In this document: positions 1-8,799 of the stretch, in pieces
Layout: each line of letters starts with the position of its first letter
How positions within the stretch are numbered: the first letter of the stretch is position 1
Origin: Sphingomonadales bacterium
GTDB taxonomy: Bacteria > Bacteroidota > Bacteroidia > Flavobacteriales_D > Crocinitomicaceae
Length of the DNA stretch: 64,000 nucleotides
Assembly (NCBI GenBank): GCA_016872115.1
Contig: VHBC01000007.1
Location: 33,613-97,612 of the forward strand
Direction of reading: 5' to 3'
Made by a program: the position numbers and the translations under genes
Notes under the pieces: model-generated
Told to the model about the DNA's origin: nothing
The model's input: the letters and a program-made list of their open reading frames with translations, nothing else
The model's database searches: none

Positions 1-83
1 GCAATGCGGTTCACGGTTCAGATTCTGACGAAAACGCTGAAATCGAAGGTAAATTCCATTTTGCTGCCAACGAAATTTTCTAA
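1..83 (+). CDS. ndk: nucleoside diphosphate kinase, C-terminal end (partial)
   Basis: The window opens inside this gene. The frame starting at base 3 gives 26 codons and a TAA at 81-83. The peptide begins NAVHGSDSDENAEIEG, which is the conserved C-terminal signature of nucleoside diphosphate kinase; its HGSDS stretch helps form the nucleotide site. The enzyme transfers the gamma phosphate from ATP to other NDPs in the cytoplasm through a phospho-histidine that lies upstream of the window. A strong terminator follows 20 bases after the stop. Confidence 0.85.
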   Translation, partial: NAVHGSDSDENAEIEGKFHFAANEIF

Positions 84-103
84 TTTCGCTATCCTATTTT
101 ACT

Positions 104-131
104 AAAAAGACCGCGACAGCGGTCTTTTTTT
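104..131 (+). terminator. intrinsic terminator after ndk
   Basis: The arm AAAAAGACCGC (104-114) pairs perfectly with GCGGTCTTTTT (119-129) around a GACA loop, and the T-run continues to 131. The hairpin ends only about 13 bases before the prfC start codon, so a prfC transcript that starts upstream would carry it in its leader. Confidence 0.85.
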
Positions 132-143
132 ATGTAGAGACCT

Positions 144-1736
144 ATGAAATTCACAGAAGCCATTGAAACCCGCCGGACTTTCGGTATCATTTCACACCCA
201 GATGCCGGTAAAACCACCCTCACCGAAAAACTCTTGCTTTTTGGTGGTGCTATCCAAACTGCCGGTGCGGTTAAAAACAATAAAATCAAGAAGTCTGCTA
301 CTTCTGATTTTATGGAGATTGAGAAGCAACGTGGTATTTCTGTCGCTACTTCCGTTATGGCTTTTGGCTATAACGGTAAACAAATCAATATTTTAGATAC
401 ACCTGGGCATAAAGATTTTGCCGAAGATACCTTTCGAACACTCACGGCCGTTGATAGCGTTATTCTCGTTATCGACTGCGCAAACGGGGTAGAGGCCCAA
501 ACCGAACGCCTCATGGAAGTTTGTCGGATGCGCAAAACGCCTGTGATCATTTTTATCAACAAAATGGATCGCGACGGTAAAGAAGCTTTCGATTTACTCG
601 ATGAACTCGAAGCCAAGCTGTCTATAAAAGTGCGTCCGCTCACTTGGCCAATTGGTATGGGTGATCGCTTTCAGGGTGTCTACAACATCTATCAAAAAGG
701 GCTCAACTTGTTTTCGGCAAACAAAACAAAAATTGCCGATGACATTGTTTCTATCGACAATCTCGCTGACCCAGCCTTGGATCAAATTATTGGCGAAGCT
801 TCTGCTCAAGAGCTCCGCGAAGAAATCGATATGGTAGAGGGCGTCTATGATCCTTTTGACCGTGCTACCTATTTGGCAGGCGATGTCGCGCCCGTATTTT
901 TCGGATCGGCGGTCAATAATTTTGGCGTCAAAGAATTGCTCGACACTTTTTGCGAGATTTCTCCTTCGCCTAGAGGTCGAGAAACCGATACCCGCGCAGT
1001 GGAACCTACTGACGAACGTTTTTCTGGTTTTGTCTTTAAGATTCACGCCAACCTCGATCCCAAACACCGCGATCGTATTGCCTTTTTGCGCATTGTATCG
1101 GGACGTTTTGAACGCAACAAGTTTTACCGTCATGTCCGTCTAGATAAAGACATGAAGTTTCCGAATCCGACCTCCTTTATGGCCCAAGACAAAAGCGTCA
1201 TCGACGATGCTTATCCCGGTGATGTCATTGGCTTGTACGATACCGGGTCATTTAAAATCGGCGACACGCTTACCACCGGTGAAAAAATGATGTTCAAAGG
1301 CATCCCATCGTTTTCACCAGAAATTTTTCAAGAGCTCGAAAACTTAGATCCATTGAAGTCTAAACAACTCGACAAAGGCATTCGCCAGCTCATCGACGAA
1401 GGTGTGGCACAGTTGTTTGTGCAACAACCGGGGAATCGTAAAATTGTGGGAACAGTCGGGCAACTGCAGTTTGACGTAATTAACTACCGCCTCATCCATG
1501 AATATGGTGCCAACTGTCGCTTCGTACCACGTAATTACTTCAAAGCTTGCTGGATCACCACCACCAATGCCGAGCAGCTCGGGTCTTTTCAACGCGCCAA
1601 AAGCAATTATCTTGCGCTCGACAAAGACGAAAACCTTGTTTTTTTAGCAGAAACTCCTTTTTTGCTTCAGATGGCAGAACAAGATTACCCTGACCTGACT
1701 TTCCATCAAACCTCTGCATTTAAGCTAGAAGTCTAA
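144..1736 (+). CDS. prfC: peptide chain release factor 3 (RF3)
   Basis: RF3 is a cytoplasmic GTPase of the translational superfamily that recycles RF1 and RF2 from the ribosome after termination. The 530-residue product has the usual full length. Visible GTPase motifs are the P-loop in [13 protein letters not shown] (about residues 17-29), [11 protein letters not shown] (G3) and NKMD (G4), followed by the RF3-type domains II and III. The ATG at 144 gives the canonical N-terminus [20 protein letters not shown]. The gene stands alone between the ndk terminator and the convergent tRNA-Lys. A long open frame on the other strand at 594-1133 is a shadow of this gene. Confidence 0.97.
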   Translation: MKFTEAIETRRTFGIISHPDAGKTTLTEKLLLFGGAIQTAGAVKNNKIKKSATSDFMEIEKQRGISVATSVMAFGYNGKQINILDTPGHKDFAEDTFRTLTAVDSVILVIDCANGVEAQTERLMEVCRMRKTPVIIFINKMDRDGKEAFDLLDELEAKLSIKVRPLTWPIGMGDRFQGVYNIYQKGLNLFSANKTKIADDIVSIDNLADPALDQIIGEASAQELREEIDMVEGVYDPFDRATYLAGDVAPVFFGSAVNNFGVKELLDTFCEISPSPRGRETDTRAVEPTDERFSGFVFKIHANLDPKHRDRIAFLRIVSGRFERNKFYRHVRLDKDMKFPNPTSFMAQDKSVIDDAYPGDVIGLYDTGSFKIGDTLTTGEKMMFKGIPSFSPEIFQELENLDPLKSKQLDKGIRQLIDEGVAQLFVQQPGNRKIVGTVGQLQFDVINYRLIHEYGANCRFVPRNYFKACWITTTNAEQLGSFQRAKSNYLALDKDENLVFLAETPFLLQMAEQDYPDLTFHQTSAFKLEV

Positions 1737-1743
1737 ATCGTTT

Positions 1744-1761
1744 TCTTGATTTAGATCAAGA
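1744..1761. other. FNR-like perfect palindrome downstream of prfC
   Basis: TCTTGAT-TTAG-ATCAAGA is a perfect inverted repeat with 7-bp arms. It contains the FNR-type core TTGAT-N4-ATCAA. It lies 8 bases after the prfC stop, and I see no good -7 box at the right distance on either strand. It may instead be a weak RNA hairpin at the 3' end of the prfC message. The rest of the 1737-1886 interval holds nothing I recognise. Confidence 0.4.
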
Positions 1762-1886
1762 CCAAACAAGCCGACGGCAGGGTGGAAGAACCGACGTGCA
1801 GTGGATCAAAGCACATTCAGTTTTTCAAATTGAATTTCTTTTTTTATGTAATAGCTCAGAAAAATAAATTTTTCACGCCATAAAAC

Positions 1887-1914
1887 AAAAAAAGCACCTC
1901 ATTAAAGGTGCTTT
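1887..1914 (-). terminator. intrinsic terminator of tRNA-Lys
   Basis: Read on the minus strand this is AAAGCACCT, a TTAATG loop, AGGTGCT and a run of seven T. It begins 9 bases beyond the 3' end of the tRNA. On the plus strand the T-run is only three bases, so it may stop prfC transcripts less well. Confidence 0.8.
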
Positions 1915-1922
1915 GATCAGAG

Positions 1923-1995
1923 TGATTCCGCTGGGATTCGAACCCAGGGCCCATACATTAAAAGTGTATTGCTCTACCAGCTGAGCTACGGAATC
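1923..1995 (-). tRNA. tRNA-Lys (anticodon TTT)
   Basis: The minus strand folds as a standard cloverleaf. The acceptor GATTCCG pairs with CGGAATC and the discriminator is A. The D arm is GCTC/GAGC, the anticodon stem ATACA/TGTAT holds the loop CTTTTAA with anticodon TTT, and the T arm is CTGGG-TTCGAAT-CCCAG. The gene is 73 nt and the 3' CCA is not encoded. It stands alone with its own promoter and terminator. Confidence 0.96.
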
Positions 1996-2011
1996 GGCCG
2001 TTTTGAGGCTG

Positions 2012-2043
2012 CAAATATACAACTATTCTTTAGATACAGCAAA
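2012..2043 (-). promoter_or_regulatory. Bacteroidota-type promoter of tRNA-Lys
   Basis: On the minus strand TTTG (2043-2040) is followed after 20 bases by TATATTTG (2019-2012). This is a full -33/-7 promoter match. Transcription would start around 2005-2008, about 10-13 bases before the mature 5' end of the tRNA at 1995. Confidence 0.75.
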
Positions 2044-2054
2044 GAAATATATGG

Positions 2055-2062
2055 TAAATTTG
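2055..2062 (+). promoter_or_regulatory. -7 promoter element of aroK
   Basis: TAAATTTG fits the TAnnTTTG consensus. No clear TTG lies at the -33 spacing. It would give a leader of roughly 50 nt before the ATG at 2119, and it sits back to back with the tRNA-Lys promoter. Confidence 0.5.
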
Positions 2063-2118
2063 ATAATTATAGAGTTCCGATTTACAAACGCCTGATAGCC
2101 AAAAGACTGTTTGAATAC

Positions 2119-2619
2119 ATGAAAAACATATTTTTAATAGGGATGATGGGGAGCGGTAAGTCAACTATTGGCGCTTTACTGGCTGAGCAGCTAGGTTACT
2201 ACTTTATTGATACGGATGCCTTGATTGAAAAGCAGGAGGCTAAAAGTGTAGCAGAGATTTTTCGAGACAAAGGTGAAGCCTATTTTAGAATGCTTGAGAA
2301 AGCATTGGTTAGTGATTTACCTCGTGAAAACGCGGTAATTGCTTGTGGAGGTGGGCTTCCGTGTTTCGGTGACCTCCTTGGTTCAATTCAAAATAGTGGC
2401 ATGGTTGTTTATTTGAGCGCAGATGCAGCAACTTTATTCAGTAGAATCAGTAAGGATACAAAACGACCTTTACTGCAAAATTTTGAAGATTTCAAGGCGC
2501 TTTTAGAAAAGCGTGAGCCCATCTATCAAAGTGCCGAGGTGGTGGTAAATGCCGCTTGTGCTTTAGAGGAAGTCTTAGTAAATGTCTTTCTTGAAGCCAA
2601 GAGAAAAATTAAAGTATAG
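2119..2619 (+). CDS. aroK: shikimate kinase
   Basis: This enzyme phosphorylates shikimate at the 3-hydroxyl with ATP, the fifth step of the chorismate pathway. The 166-residue product matches the family's size. It has the P-loop GMMGSGKST (8-16), the shikimate-binding motif FIDTDALIE (about 33-41), the GGGLP loop and the KRPLL lid region. The frame is open upstream to 1969, but that part overlaps the tRNA-Lys gene, and the ATG at 2119 gives the normal N-terminus MKNIFLIGMMGSGKST. The last 45 bases overlap the end of the convergent membrane-protein gene. Confidence 0.95.
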   Translation: MKNIFLIGMMGSGKSTIGALLAEQLGYYFIDTDALIEKQEAKSVAEIFRDKGEAYFRMLEKALVSDLPRENAVIACGGGLPCFGDLLGSIQNSGMVVYLSADAATLFSRISKDTKRPLLQNFEDFKALLEKREPIYQSAEVVVNAACALEEVLVNVFLEAKRKIKV

Positions 2620-3270
2620 CGGTGAAATATACTCAGTTGCAAGCGCAGTATTATTGTTTCCGTTGGCAAGAAGTAGGTAGTTGAGGGTGACATCTGAATA
2701 AATAGTTCCTAACGCGGGAATAGTGTATTTTAGCCCACCTTGTAAATAGCCACCTAATGCAAAGAGTTTTCCTTCGGTGGCATCGGCGGGGTCTGTTTGA
2801 TATGCTTGTTCCCATTCGATTTGTCCACTCACATCCGTGGGCTCGTATGCTCTGCGCACAGTTCCAAAGGTAACAACGATACCAGAGCCTCCATATCCTG
2901 AAAATCCGTTGTCATAGTCGTTGCCAATATAATAGCGGTTTCCGCCCTCTAAGGAAACATAACTTGTTTTGTAGCGGCTATTGACTGCCAAAATATATGG
3001 ATTGGTGTTTTGATTAATGGCAGTAACATAGCTCGTAAGGGTATTGTTATTGGCCTTTGGGAACAAATACGCCACACGACCATATAGGGTGACGTCGCCA
3101 CTTCTTGGTATTTCTATGTGGGCGTGTAAGCCAGGCATCAGTAAATTTTGATTTTGGATACTTTGCGAATTGAAAAACTTGGTTGTACTGAGTCCGCCGC
3201 CAAAGCTGAATTGGGCCAAAGCGCTGGACTGTATGAAGATGGCAATTAAAAAGAGGCTAAAATATTTCAT
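2575..3270 (-). CDS. putative outer-membrane beta-barrel protein
   Basis: The 231-residue product has a clean signal peptide (MKYFSLFLIAIFIQSSALAQ) and then alternating aromatic and small residues typical of Bacteroidota outer-membrane barrels. It ends with an aromatic residue (FSLGFKKDIY), as such proteins usually do. I recognise no specific family or ligand. Its 3' end runs 45 bases into the convergent aroK gene, so the two transcripts overlap tail to tail. Confidence 0.7.
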   Translation of the reverse strand: MKYFSLFLIAIFIQSSALAQFSFGGGLSTTKFFNSQSIQNQNLLMPGLHAHIEIPRSGDVTLYGRVAYLFPKANNNTLTSYVTAINQNTNPYILAVNSRYKTSYVSLEGGNRYYIGNDYDNGFSGYGGSGIVVTFGTVRRAYEPTDVSGQIEWEQAYQTDPADATEGKLFALGGYLQGGLKYTIPALGTIYSDVTLNYLLLANGNNNTALATEYISPLYFNFSLGFKKDIY

Positions 3271-3369
3271 GGTCAGAGAGCTAGCAAGAATCGTTCCAAC
3301 AAAAATAGGGCCTTTTTATTGGATTTTTTTTGTAATTGTGTGTGTTTTTCATCTAAATTTGTTTCAGAC

Positions 3370-4239
3370 ATGAAACGTGCCCAATATTTCTTCTCTTTTG
3401 CATTAGCGACGATCTCGTTTATTGCCGCTCGTTCCATTCAAAAAGAAGGTATTCAAAACTATTTTGAACAAGTAGCAGACCAATTTCAAGAAGAGCTCGG
3501 TTTCATCGATTTCGAGCATCCTGCACAAGTTACCTACCTGCCAATGGGCCTACAGCCTTTAACCGCGCTTGCCAATATCGATACTTTGCAGTCTGTGGCT
3601 ATCGGTCAAGATTCGCTGCAGTTGTTCTCTTTTGATCCTTCGCTCCATACCTTCTCACCGCTTTTGTCTTTTCCAGAGGAGAAAAAGATATCCCAAATTG
3701 CAGCTTTCGATTCTACGCTTGTGTTGCTCGATCAAACGCAGCAGCTTCATTTTTTAGCCGCGCCATATCAACTCACAACCGAGCAAACGTATGCGCTTTC
3801 TAATGAAGACAGCACGAAGCACTTAATTTGTTATCATCCTTTACTAAAGCGCTTGCTCATCCTCAATAGCACCTTACTAGATAACGGCATGCGTCGTTTT
3901 GTTTGTCAGACCTTCAATACAAATAAACGCCAGTTAAGTCAGGTGCCTCTTTTCGTTTTTGAAAGCGATGAATTGCTTTTTGAGCCTATTTCTATGGCCA
4001 TTCAACCGCAATCCAATGCATGTTATTTATTATCTGCCACAGGAGAAGTGGTGGTATTGAATCAAGAGGGCGCAATTTTGAATCGACAACAGCTGCCGCA
4101 AAGCGTGAGTCAACCCAAACTCATCAGTTTTGCACCCAACGGTGATTTATTAGCTACCGACGCCAATAATTTACATCCGGTAGTGGTTCGCCTAGCTTGG
4201 CAAAAAATGCCTTCTGAGCAAGGGACCTTCGTTCATTAG
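3370..4239 (+). CDS. exported protein, possibly beta-propeller
   Basis: I chose the ATG at 3370, which gives 289 residues starting MKRAQYFFSFALATISFIAA, a likely signal peptide or membrane anchor. The rest alternates short hydrophobic strands with phrases such as QSVAIGQDSLQLFSFD and TLVLLDQTQQLHFLAA, a pattern that suggests a beta-propeller. I do not recognise a family. An upstream in-frame extension to 3319 has no signal-like features. The 3' end overlaps the convergent wbqC-like gene by 48 bases. Confidence 0.6.
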   Translation: MKRAQYFFSFALATISFIAARSIQKEGIQNYFEQVADQFQEELGFIDFEHPAQVTYLPMGLQPLTALANIDTLQSVAIGQDSLQLFSFDPSLHTFSPLLSFPEEKKISQIAAFDSTLVLLDQTQQLHFLAAPYQLTTEQTYALSNEDSTKHLICYHPLLKRLLILNSTLLDNGMRRFVCQTFNTNKRQLSQVPLFVFESDELLFEPISMAIQPQSNACYLLSATGEVVVLNQEGAILNRQQLPQSVSQPKLISFAPNGDLLATDANNLHPVVVRLAWQKMPSEQGTFVH

Positions 4240-4776
4240 GCCGTCAATCACAGATAAGTTCGGCACAAAAGAAGTGCGCTCATTAAAAACCTGCGTGTAT
4301 GAATCTGTAGGGTGCCATTCTCTTCCTAACCAAGCTTTTTTGTCCGGGTTTATCAGTCCAGTATATGTTTGGCTCCATTTGATTTCTAGTTCTAAGCCAA
4401 GCGCGGTATCGATCCAATTTAAAATGGCTTCATTAAAAGTGATTAAGTACTGTGGCCGCAATAAGAAAAGCTGCTGTAGGTCGTAATAGTAGTAGTCAAA
4501 ATGTGGTGCATTGGCGTAGGCACTTGCAATTGCTCTGAGGTGTTCAGCTTGCCAGTTTTTACTGTAGTCAATTTCGACTTTGGAAAGGGCTTGCTTGCCG
4601 TTGTGAATAACAGGGATATTGAGCTGTAGCGTACCGTTTGAAGTTAGTATTTCGCAACGCGTACGGATACTCTGCTTGATGAAGTGTTCGTTATAGTCTA
4701 AAGTGCATTCTTTTTTATTCAGGAGCACACGTACGTATGCTAAAGATGGAAAATAAGCACTTGGTAGCACTAACAT
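4192..4776 (-). CDS. WbqC family protein
   Basis: The 194-residue product begins MLVLPSAYFPSLAYVRVLL and carries the WbqC-like features: an early PSAYFP segment, charged YNEHFIKQSIRTRCEI, and WLGREWHPTDSY near the end. WbqC-like proteins occur in sugar and O-antigen clusters of Bacteroidota and are often found next to lepB, as here. The molecular activity is not established. The gene starts one base after the lepB stop codon, so it is the last gene of the parA-lepB operon. A longer in-frame version would overlap lepB by over 100 bases and is unlikely. Confidence 0.8.
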   Translation of the reverse strand: MLVLPSAYFPSLAYVRVLLNKKECTLDYNEHFIKQSIRTRCEILTSNGTLQLNIPVIHNGKQALSKVEIDYSKNWQAEHLRAIASAYANAPHFDYYYYDLQQLFLLRPQYLITFNEAILNWIDTALGLELEIKWSQTYTGLINPDKKAWLGREWHPTDSYTQVFNERTSFVPNLSVIDGLMNEGPLLRRHFLPS

Positions 4777-4777
4777 T

Positions 4778-6631
4778 TTAGTCGACGATACGGAAAATAC
4801 GGTCGAAGCGAATACCCATAAAGCTATCAACAAACGGAGATTTGGAGAACCAAATAAAAGAAGCGCGCCCAACGATATGGTCTTCTGGTACAAAGCCCCA
4901 AACGCGTGAGTCTGCGGAGTGATAGCGGTTGTCTCCCATCATCCAGTAGTAGTTCATGGCAAAACGGTAGCTTGTAGTGCGTTTGCCATCGATAAAGATG
5001 TCATTGCCTTTAATCGCTAACTTGTGTCCTTCGTAGGCGGTAATGATGCGCTTGTACCAAGCAATATTTTTCGTGTTGATGGTAATTCGTTGCCCTTTCT
5101 TTGGAATTCGGAAAGACTGAAAATCGGTCATTGTATTGGCAATTTCCAAATCTTTAGGAAAACGGTCTAAATTTTGAATTTTTTGCAAAGCCGTCATTGG
5201 CATCCCTTTATTTCCATTGATCAAATAGGGTTCGCGAATTATAGCGAGTTTTATTTTGAAATCTGCTTCGATTTTTTGTTTTTCCTTTCGGGTGAGGTTT
5301 AAAATATAATATTCAGGGTCTGAAAACGCATCGAAATCGGTGCGTGCGCCATCCGAAGAATTTTCGAGGCTGTAGCGTGAGAGCATTTCGTCAACAGACG
5401 GAAAAGTTACTTTTGTTTTGAGTATGCGATACATGAGTGCTTGCCCGGGTGCTACATACGCTTTCTTGCCATTCACATAAAGGGTGGCATTAATGATTTC
5501 AATTCGGTCGCCAGGTGTACCAACACAACGCTTGATGTAATTCTCTCGTTTGTCTACCGGGCGATAGATGAGCCCTCCGTGGGTCATGCCGTTGGCGTAT
5601 TCTGGCGAATTAAGCGGGAAATAACCTGCTGCGAAGTGTTCCCTTGCGCGCTTTTTCCAAGATTCAAAACCGCTAAGGTATTCTTCGAGTAGCTTGTTTT
5701 GTCCAATTGAGTCAAGGGTGCGGAAATCTGTTCCGGGTTTGCTGCTTAAAAATTGGCTAAAGGCTTCTTGGTTCACGAGACCGTGGAAGTCGTGGCCCAT
5801 GAGCCCGCTGGGTGTACGGGGGTCTAGAATAGCGGTATCTCCGGACGGAAAATTAAAAACGACGATATCGTTACGCTTAATTTTGCTCCAGCCAGGAAGA
5901 CGGGTGTAGGTTCCTTTCTCCCAATCCAGATAAGATTTGATATTGACTAGCGGAACAATATTGTGTACTAAAGGGTAGGATAGAGGGGTGATTGGCACTT
6001 TTGAGCCGTAAGCAAATTTGTTGACAAAAAGGAAGTCTCCGACGACCATTGTTTTTTCCATGGACCCCGTAGGGATTTGAAATGGTTCGAATGAATAAGT
6101 TCTGATGACCGCTGCAGCTACCAATGCCCAAACAAAAGAGTCTCCATATTCTTTGACACGCGGTTTTGTGCCGGGTTTGTCTCGAGATACTTTGTCTAAA
6201 ATTATCGCTATTGCGTGACCAATTACTGGAAGCGCCATAAACAGAACGATATGATCGCCCCATTTGCGCTGTTCAATTTCTTTGGAGTTGGCCCAATTGG
6301 TTGGCGCTCCGTAAGTTAAATTTTCCTTAGCTAATTTGGCATTTAATAAATAAGGAAAGAAAAGCGCTTGTAAGGTGTCCGTAAAACTATAAAATCCAAA
6401 ACGACGCAAAACGCTAACGTTGATGGTCATCCACATGACGATATGTACACCTGGGAAAATCAAAAGCAAGGCCCACCATGGTTTGTTGAGCACTTCCTTA
6501 TAAAGAATAAAATAGTTGTAACCTGGTACGAAACCTTCCCAGGACTTACGACCTAACTTGGGAAATAGTTTGTGCCATTGTGCAAGGTAGGGATGTACTA
6601 GAATAAACAAATAGTAATATATAAAACTCAT
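4778..6631 (-). CDS. lepB: signal peptidase I, long Bacteroidota form
   Basis: This inner-membrane protease cleaves signal peptides from exported proteins. The 617-residue product is much longer than the E. coli enzyme, as is usual in this phylum: several N-terminal membrane segments precede the catalytic domain, and a large insertion splits it. The Ser-Lys dyad can be read directly: Ser190 in IPTGSMEKTM and Lys367 in NYIKRCVGTPGDRIEI. The late motif MMGDNRYHSADSRVWGFVP is present. The ATG overlaps the dapB stop by 4 bases (ATGA), which suggests translational coupling. Confidence 0.95.
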   Translation of the reverse strand: MSFIYYYLFILVHPYLAQWHKLFPKLGRKSWEGFVPGYNYFILYKEVLNKPWWALLLIFPGVHIVMWMTINVSVLRRFGFYSFTDTLQALFFPYLLNAKLAKENLTYGAPTNWANSKEIEQRKWGDHIVLFMALPVIGHAIAIILDKVSRDKPGTKPRVKEYGDSFVWALVAAAVIRTYSFEPFQIPTGSMEKTMVVGDFLFVNKFAYGSKVPITPLSYPLVHNIVPLVNIKSYLDWEKGTYTRLPGWSKIKRNDIVVFNFPSGDTAILDPRTPSGLMGHDFHGLVNQEAFSQFLSSKPGTDFRTLDSIGQNKLLEEYLSGFESWKKRAREHFAAGYFPLNSPEYANGMTHGGLIYRPVDKRENYIKRCVGTPGDRIEIINATLYVNGKKAYVAPGQALMYRILKTKVTFPSVDEMLSRYSLENSSDGARTDFDAFSDPEYYILNLTRKEKQKIEADFKIKLAIIREPYLINGNKGMPMTALQKIQNLDRFPKDLEIANTMTDFQSFRIPKKGQRITINTKNIAWYKRIITAYEGHKLAIKGNDIFIDGKRTTSYRFAMNYYWMMGDNRYHSADSRVWGFVPEDHIVGRASFIWFSKSPFVDSFMGIRFDRIFRIVD

Positions 6632-7341
6632 AAGGAAGATTTTAGAACATCAGACATTGTGAAGATGCCTTTTCGTTGGTATATGAATTCGGCTGCAAGA
6701 ACCGCGCCAAGGGCAAATCCTTTACGGTTGTGCGCAACATGCTCAATACGGATGCTATCGATGTCTGAATGATAGGAGATTCCGTGGGTACCTGGTACAT
6801 CTGGAATGCGGTGTGCAACGACGGGTATTTGCTCATTGCGGTTGGCATTTAGCGCCCAACTATTGTAGTGCGGATTAATTTGAAGGATGTCCTCTAGGAG
6901 GCTAACAGCAGTCCCGCTGGGTGCATCTAATTTTTGGACGTGATGTGTTTCTTCTACTTGAATGCGGTAAGCTTCGTGCTTTTGCATCAGGCGAGCCAAT
7001 TGGCGGTTTAGTTCGAAAAACAAATTAACTCCCACACTAAAATTGCTAGCGTAAAGTAAGGCGCTATTGTGTTGCTTTACAATGGATGTGACTTCGTCAA
7101 GGTGAGCACTCCAGGCGGTTGTACCCACCACAACAGGGATTTGTTTTTTCGCACAAAACGCAATGTGCTTGGGTGCTAGCTCTGGTCTAGTAAATTCTAT
7201 ACATACATCGATCGAAGACCATTCAACGGATCCGAGATCTGTTTTAGAATTGATTTTTGCAAGGATATGATGGCCGCGTTCGAGGGCAAGCGTTTCGATG
7301 GCTATGCCCATTTTTCCGTAACCGAGCAGTGCGATATTCAT
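6628..7341 (-). CDS. dapB: 4-hydroxy-tetrahydrodipicolinate reductase
   Basis: DapB reduces the cyclic dihydrodipicolinate-type intermediate with NAD(P)H in the lysine and diaminopimelate pathway. The 237-residue product has the Rossmann start MNIALLGYGKMG, the VVGTTAWS loop, the catalytic ETHHVQKLDAPSGTA motif, and GTHGISYHSDID in the C-terminal domain. It sits between the DUF5683 gene (19 bases upstream) and lepB (4-base overlap), the usual order in Bacteroidota. Confidence 0.96.
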   Translation of the reverse strand: MNIALLGYGKMGIAIETLALERGHHILAKINSKTDLGSVEWSSIDVCIEFTRPELAPKHIAFCAKKQIPVVVGTTAWSAHLDEVTSIVKQHNSALLYASNFSVGVNLFFELNRQLARLMQKHEAYRIQVEETHHVQKLDAPSGTAVSLLEDILQINPHYNSWALNANRNEQIPVVAHRIPDVPGTHGISYHSDIDSIRIEHVAHNRKGFALGAVLAAEFIYQRKGIFTMSDVLKSSL

Positions 7342-7360
7342 GGCTTAAAGATAAGGTTTC

Positions 7361-7900
7361 TCAATGAAAAGAGAGTTGTAGTTTGGCCCCAAATGTTTGA
7401 TTCGGTAAAAAGACCGGGTCTAAAGACCAACTTAGGTCGGGGCTTGTCTCAAACTGAACAAAATGCGCCTCGGCTCCAGCTTCAGCAATTTGAAAGAGGT
7501 ATACAGCAGCCATACCGAGGATAGAAAGGTCTCGCCAATCTAAGTATTGACGATAGAGCTGCAAAACGGCGTAGTTGTCGTAGGCGGCCCATTTGGGGTC
7601 TAGATTGCCACCATTTTGGCGGTTTGTATACTCTTTTTTGAGGCTGAGTTGCGTTTGTTGATTGGTTATCAAAAAATAACCAGTAGCTCCTAGGCCCGCG
7701 TAGATGAGTGGTACTTTCCAGATGGCATTATTGTGAAGGGGCGAGACCACGCTATTTCTAATTTGTCCGGCACCTGGAATGATGGCCGAATACAACATAC
7801 TTTTTTGATGAAAAGCCAGTACAATGCTATCTTTTTTTGGAATGCTATCTTGTGCAAAAAGTTGCTGACACACTAAGAATATGCAAAGCAAAAGCCTCAT
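7361..7900 (-). CDS. DUF5683 family membrane protein
   Basis: The 179-residue product has a signal peptide (MRLLLCIFLVCQQLFAQ), the motif SAIIPGAGQIRN, a membrane segment (PLIYAGLGATGYFLI) and RDLSILGMAAVYLFQIAEAGAEAHF near the end. These are hallmarks of DUF5683 proteins, which almost always lie between parB and dapB in Bacteroidota. Their role is unknown. Its ATG overlaps the parB stop by 4 bases. Confidence 0.85.
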   Translation of the reverse strand: MRLLLCIFLVCQQLFAQDSIPKKDSIVLAFHQKSMLYSAIIPGAGQIRNSVVSPLHNNAIWKVPLIYAGLGATGYFLITNQQTQLSLKKEYTNRQNGGNLDPKWAAYDNYAVLQLYRQYLDWRDLSILGMAAVYLFQIAEAGAEAHFVQFETSPDLSWSLDPVFLPNQTFGAKLQLSFH

Positions 7901-8799
7901 TCTGATTTTTTGAGCATTTCTATCAGGCGTTGTAATTCGGATTCATGCGAGAAATGTACAATTAATTTGCCTTTCCCTTCAGGTGTTTTGTCTAAGCTGA
8001 CTTTGGTGCCTAATTGGCTGCTGAGGTAAGAAACATAAAGCTTTTCTGTGGTATTAAGTGGCACTTTAGATTTGGAACCCATTGCACTACTGCTTGTTTG
8101 GGTTCCGGCGAGTGGTTTGGCCAAAGCTTCGACGTCGCGAACAGAAAGTTGGTTATCGAGAATGCGTTGTAAGGCTGTTAATTGTTCTTTCTCTGTGCTG
8201 AGCGCCAACAGTGCGCGCGCATGACCCATAGTGATTTGCTTGTCCCGGACAGCGGCCTGTATGGCATCTGGGAGCTTAAGTAAGCGCAAATGATTGGCGA
8301 TATGAGAGCGCGACTTGGCTACTTTTTCAGACAATTGTTCTTGGGTCAGTTGACATTCCTCAAGAAGCCGTTGATAAGAAAGTGCAACTTCTATAGCGTT
8401 TAGGTCTTCGCGTTGGATGTTTTCAACCAACGCCATTTCAAGCATGGTTTGGTCGTTGGCAATTCGTACATAAGCAGGGACTTCGGTGAGCCCGGCTAGT
8501 TGCGCGGCACGAAAACGGCGTTCTCCTGAGATGAGTTGGTAGCGGTCACGGCCCATTTTGCGAACCGTAAGTGGTTGAATTATGCCGTGGGCTTGAATAG
8601 ACGCCTTGAGTTCTTCGAGTGCGTTGATTTCAAAATGCGTTCTTGGGTTGAACGGATTGGCCTCTATAAGAGAAATAGCAATAAGTGCAACAGCCCCGGC
8701 CGGAACGGCACTCGCGCCGGTGATATCGGTATCGCTGTTTTGAAGCAGTGCGCTGAGCCCTCGGCCCAGAGCAGGTTGTTTTTTGGCGTTAGAGCTCAT
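7897..8799 (-). CDS. parB: chromosome-partitioning protein ParB
   Basis: ParB binds parS centromere sites and acts with ParA in chromosome segregation. The 300-residue product starts with a basic tail containing ALGRGLSALL, then the CTP-binding ParB/Srx domain (ERRFRAAQLAG near residue 100), a helix-turn-helix region (TQEQLSEKVAKSRSHIANHLRLLKLP) and a C-terminal dimerisation segment. It overlaps parA by 11 bases and DUF5683 by 4. Confidence 0.95.
   Translation of the reverse strand: MSSNAKKQPALGRGLSALLQNSDTDITGASAVPAGAVALIAISLIEANPFNPRTHFEINALEELKASIQAHGIIQPLTVRKMGRDRYQLISGERRFRAAQLAGLTEVPAYVRIANDQTMLEMALVENIQREDLNAIEVALSYQRLLEECQLTQEQLSEKVAKSRSHIANHLRLLKLPDAIQAAVRDKQITMGHARALLALSTEKEQLTALQRILDNQLSVRDVEALAKPLAGTQTSSSAMGSKSKVPLNTTEKLYVSYLSSQLGTKVSLDKTPEGKGKLIVHFSHESELQRLIEMLKKSE

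Noticed and set aside
594..1133. Long open frame on the minus strand inside prfC
   Set aside because: It is antisense to a conserved gene, has no recognisable domain, and arises from the codon use of prfC.
1969..2118. N-terminal extension of shikimate kinase
   Set aside because: It begins inside the tRNA-Lys gene and upstream of the likely promoter; the ATG at 2119 gives the normal N-terminus.
4777..4893. Longer N-terminus of the WbqC-like gene
   Set aside because: It would overlap the conserved end of lepB by more than 100 bases and does not look like the family.
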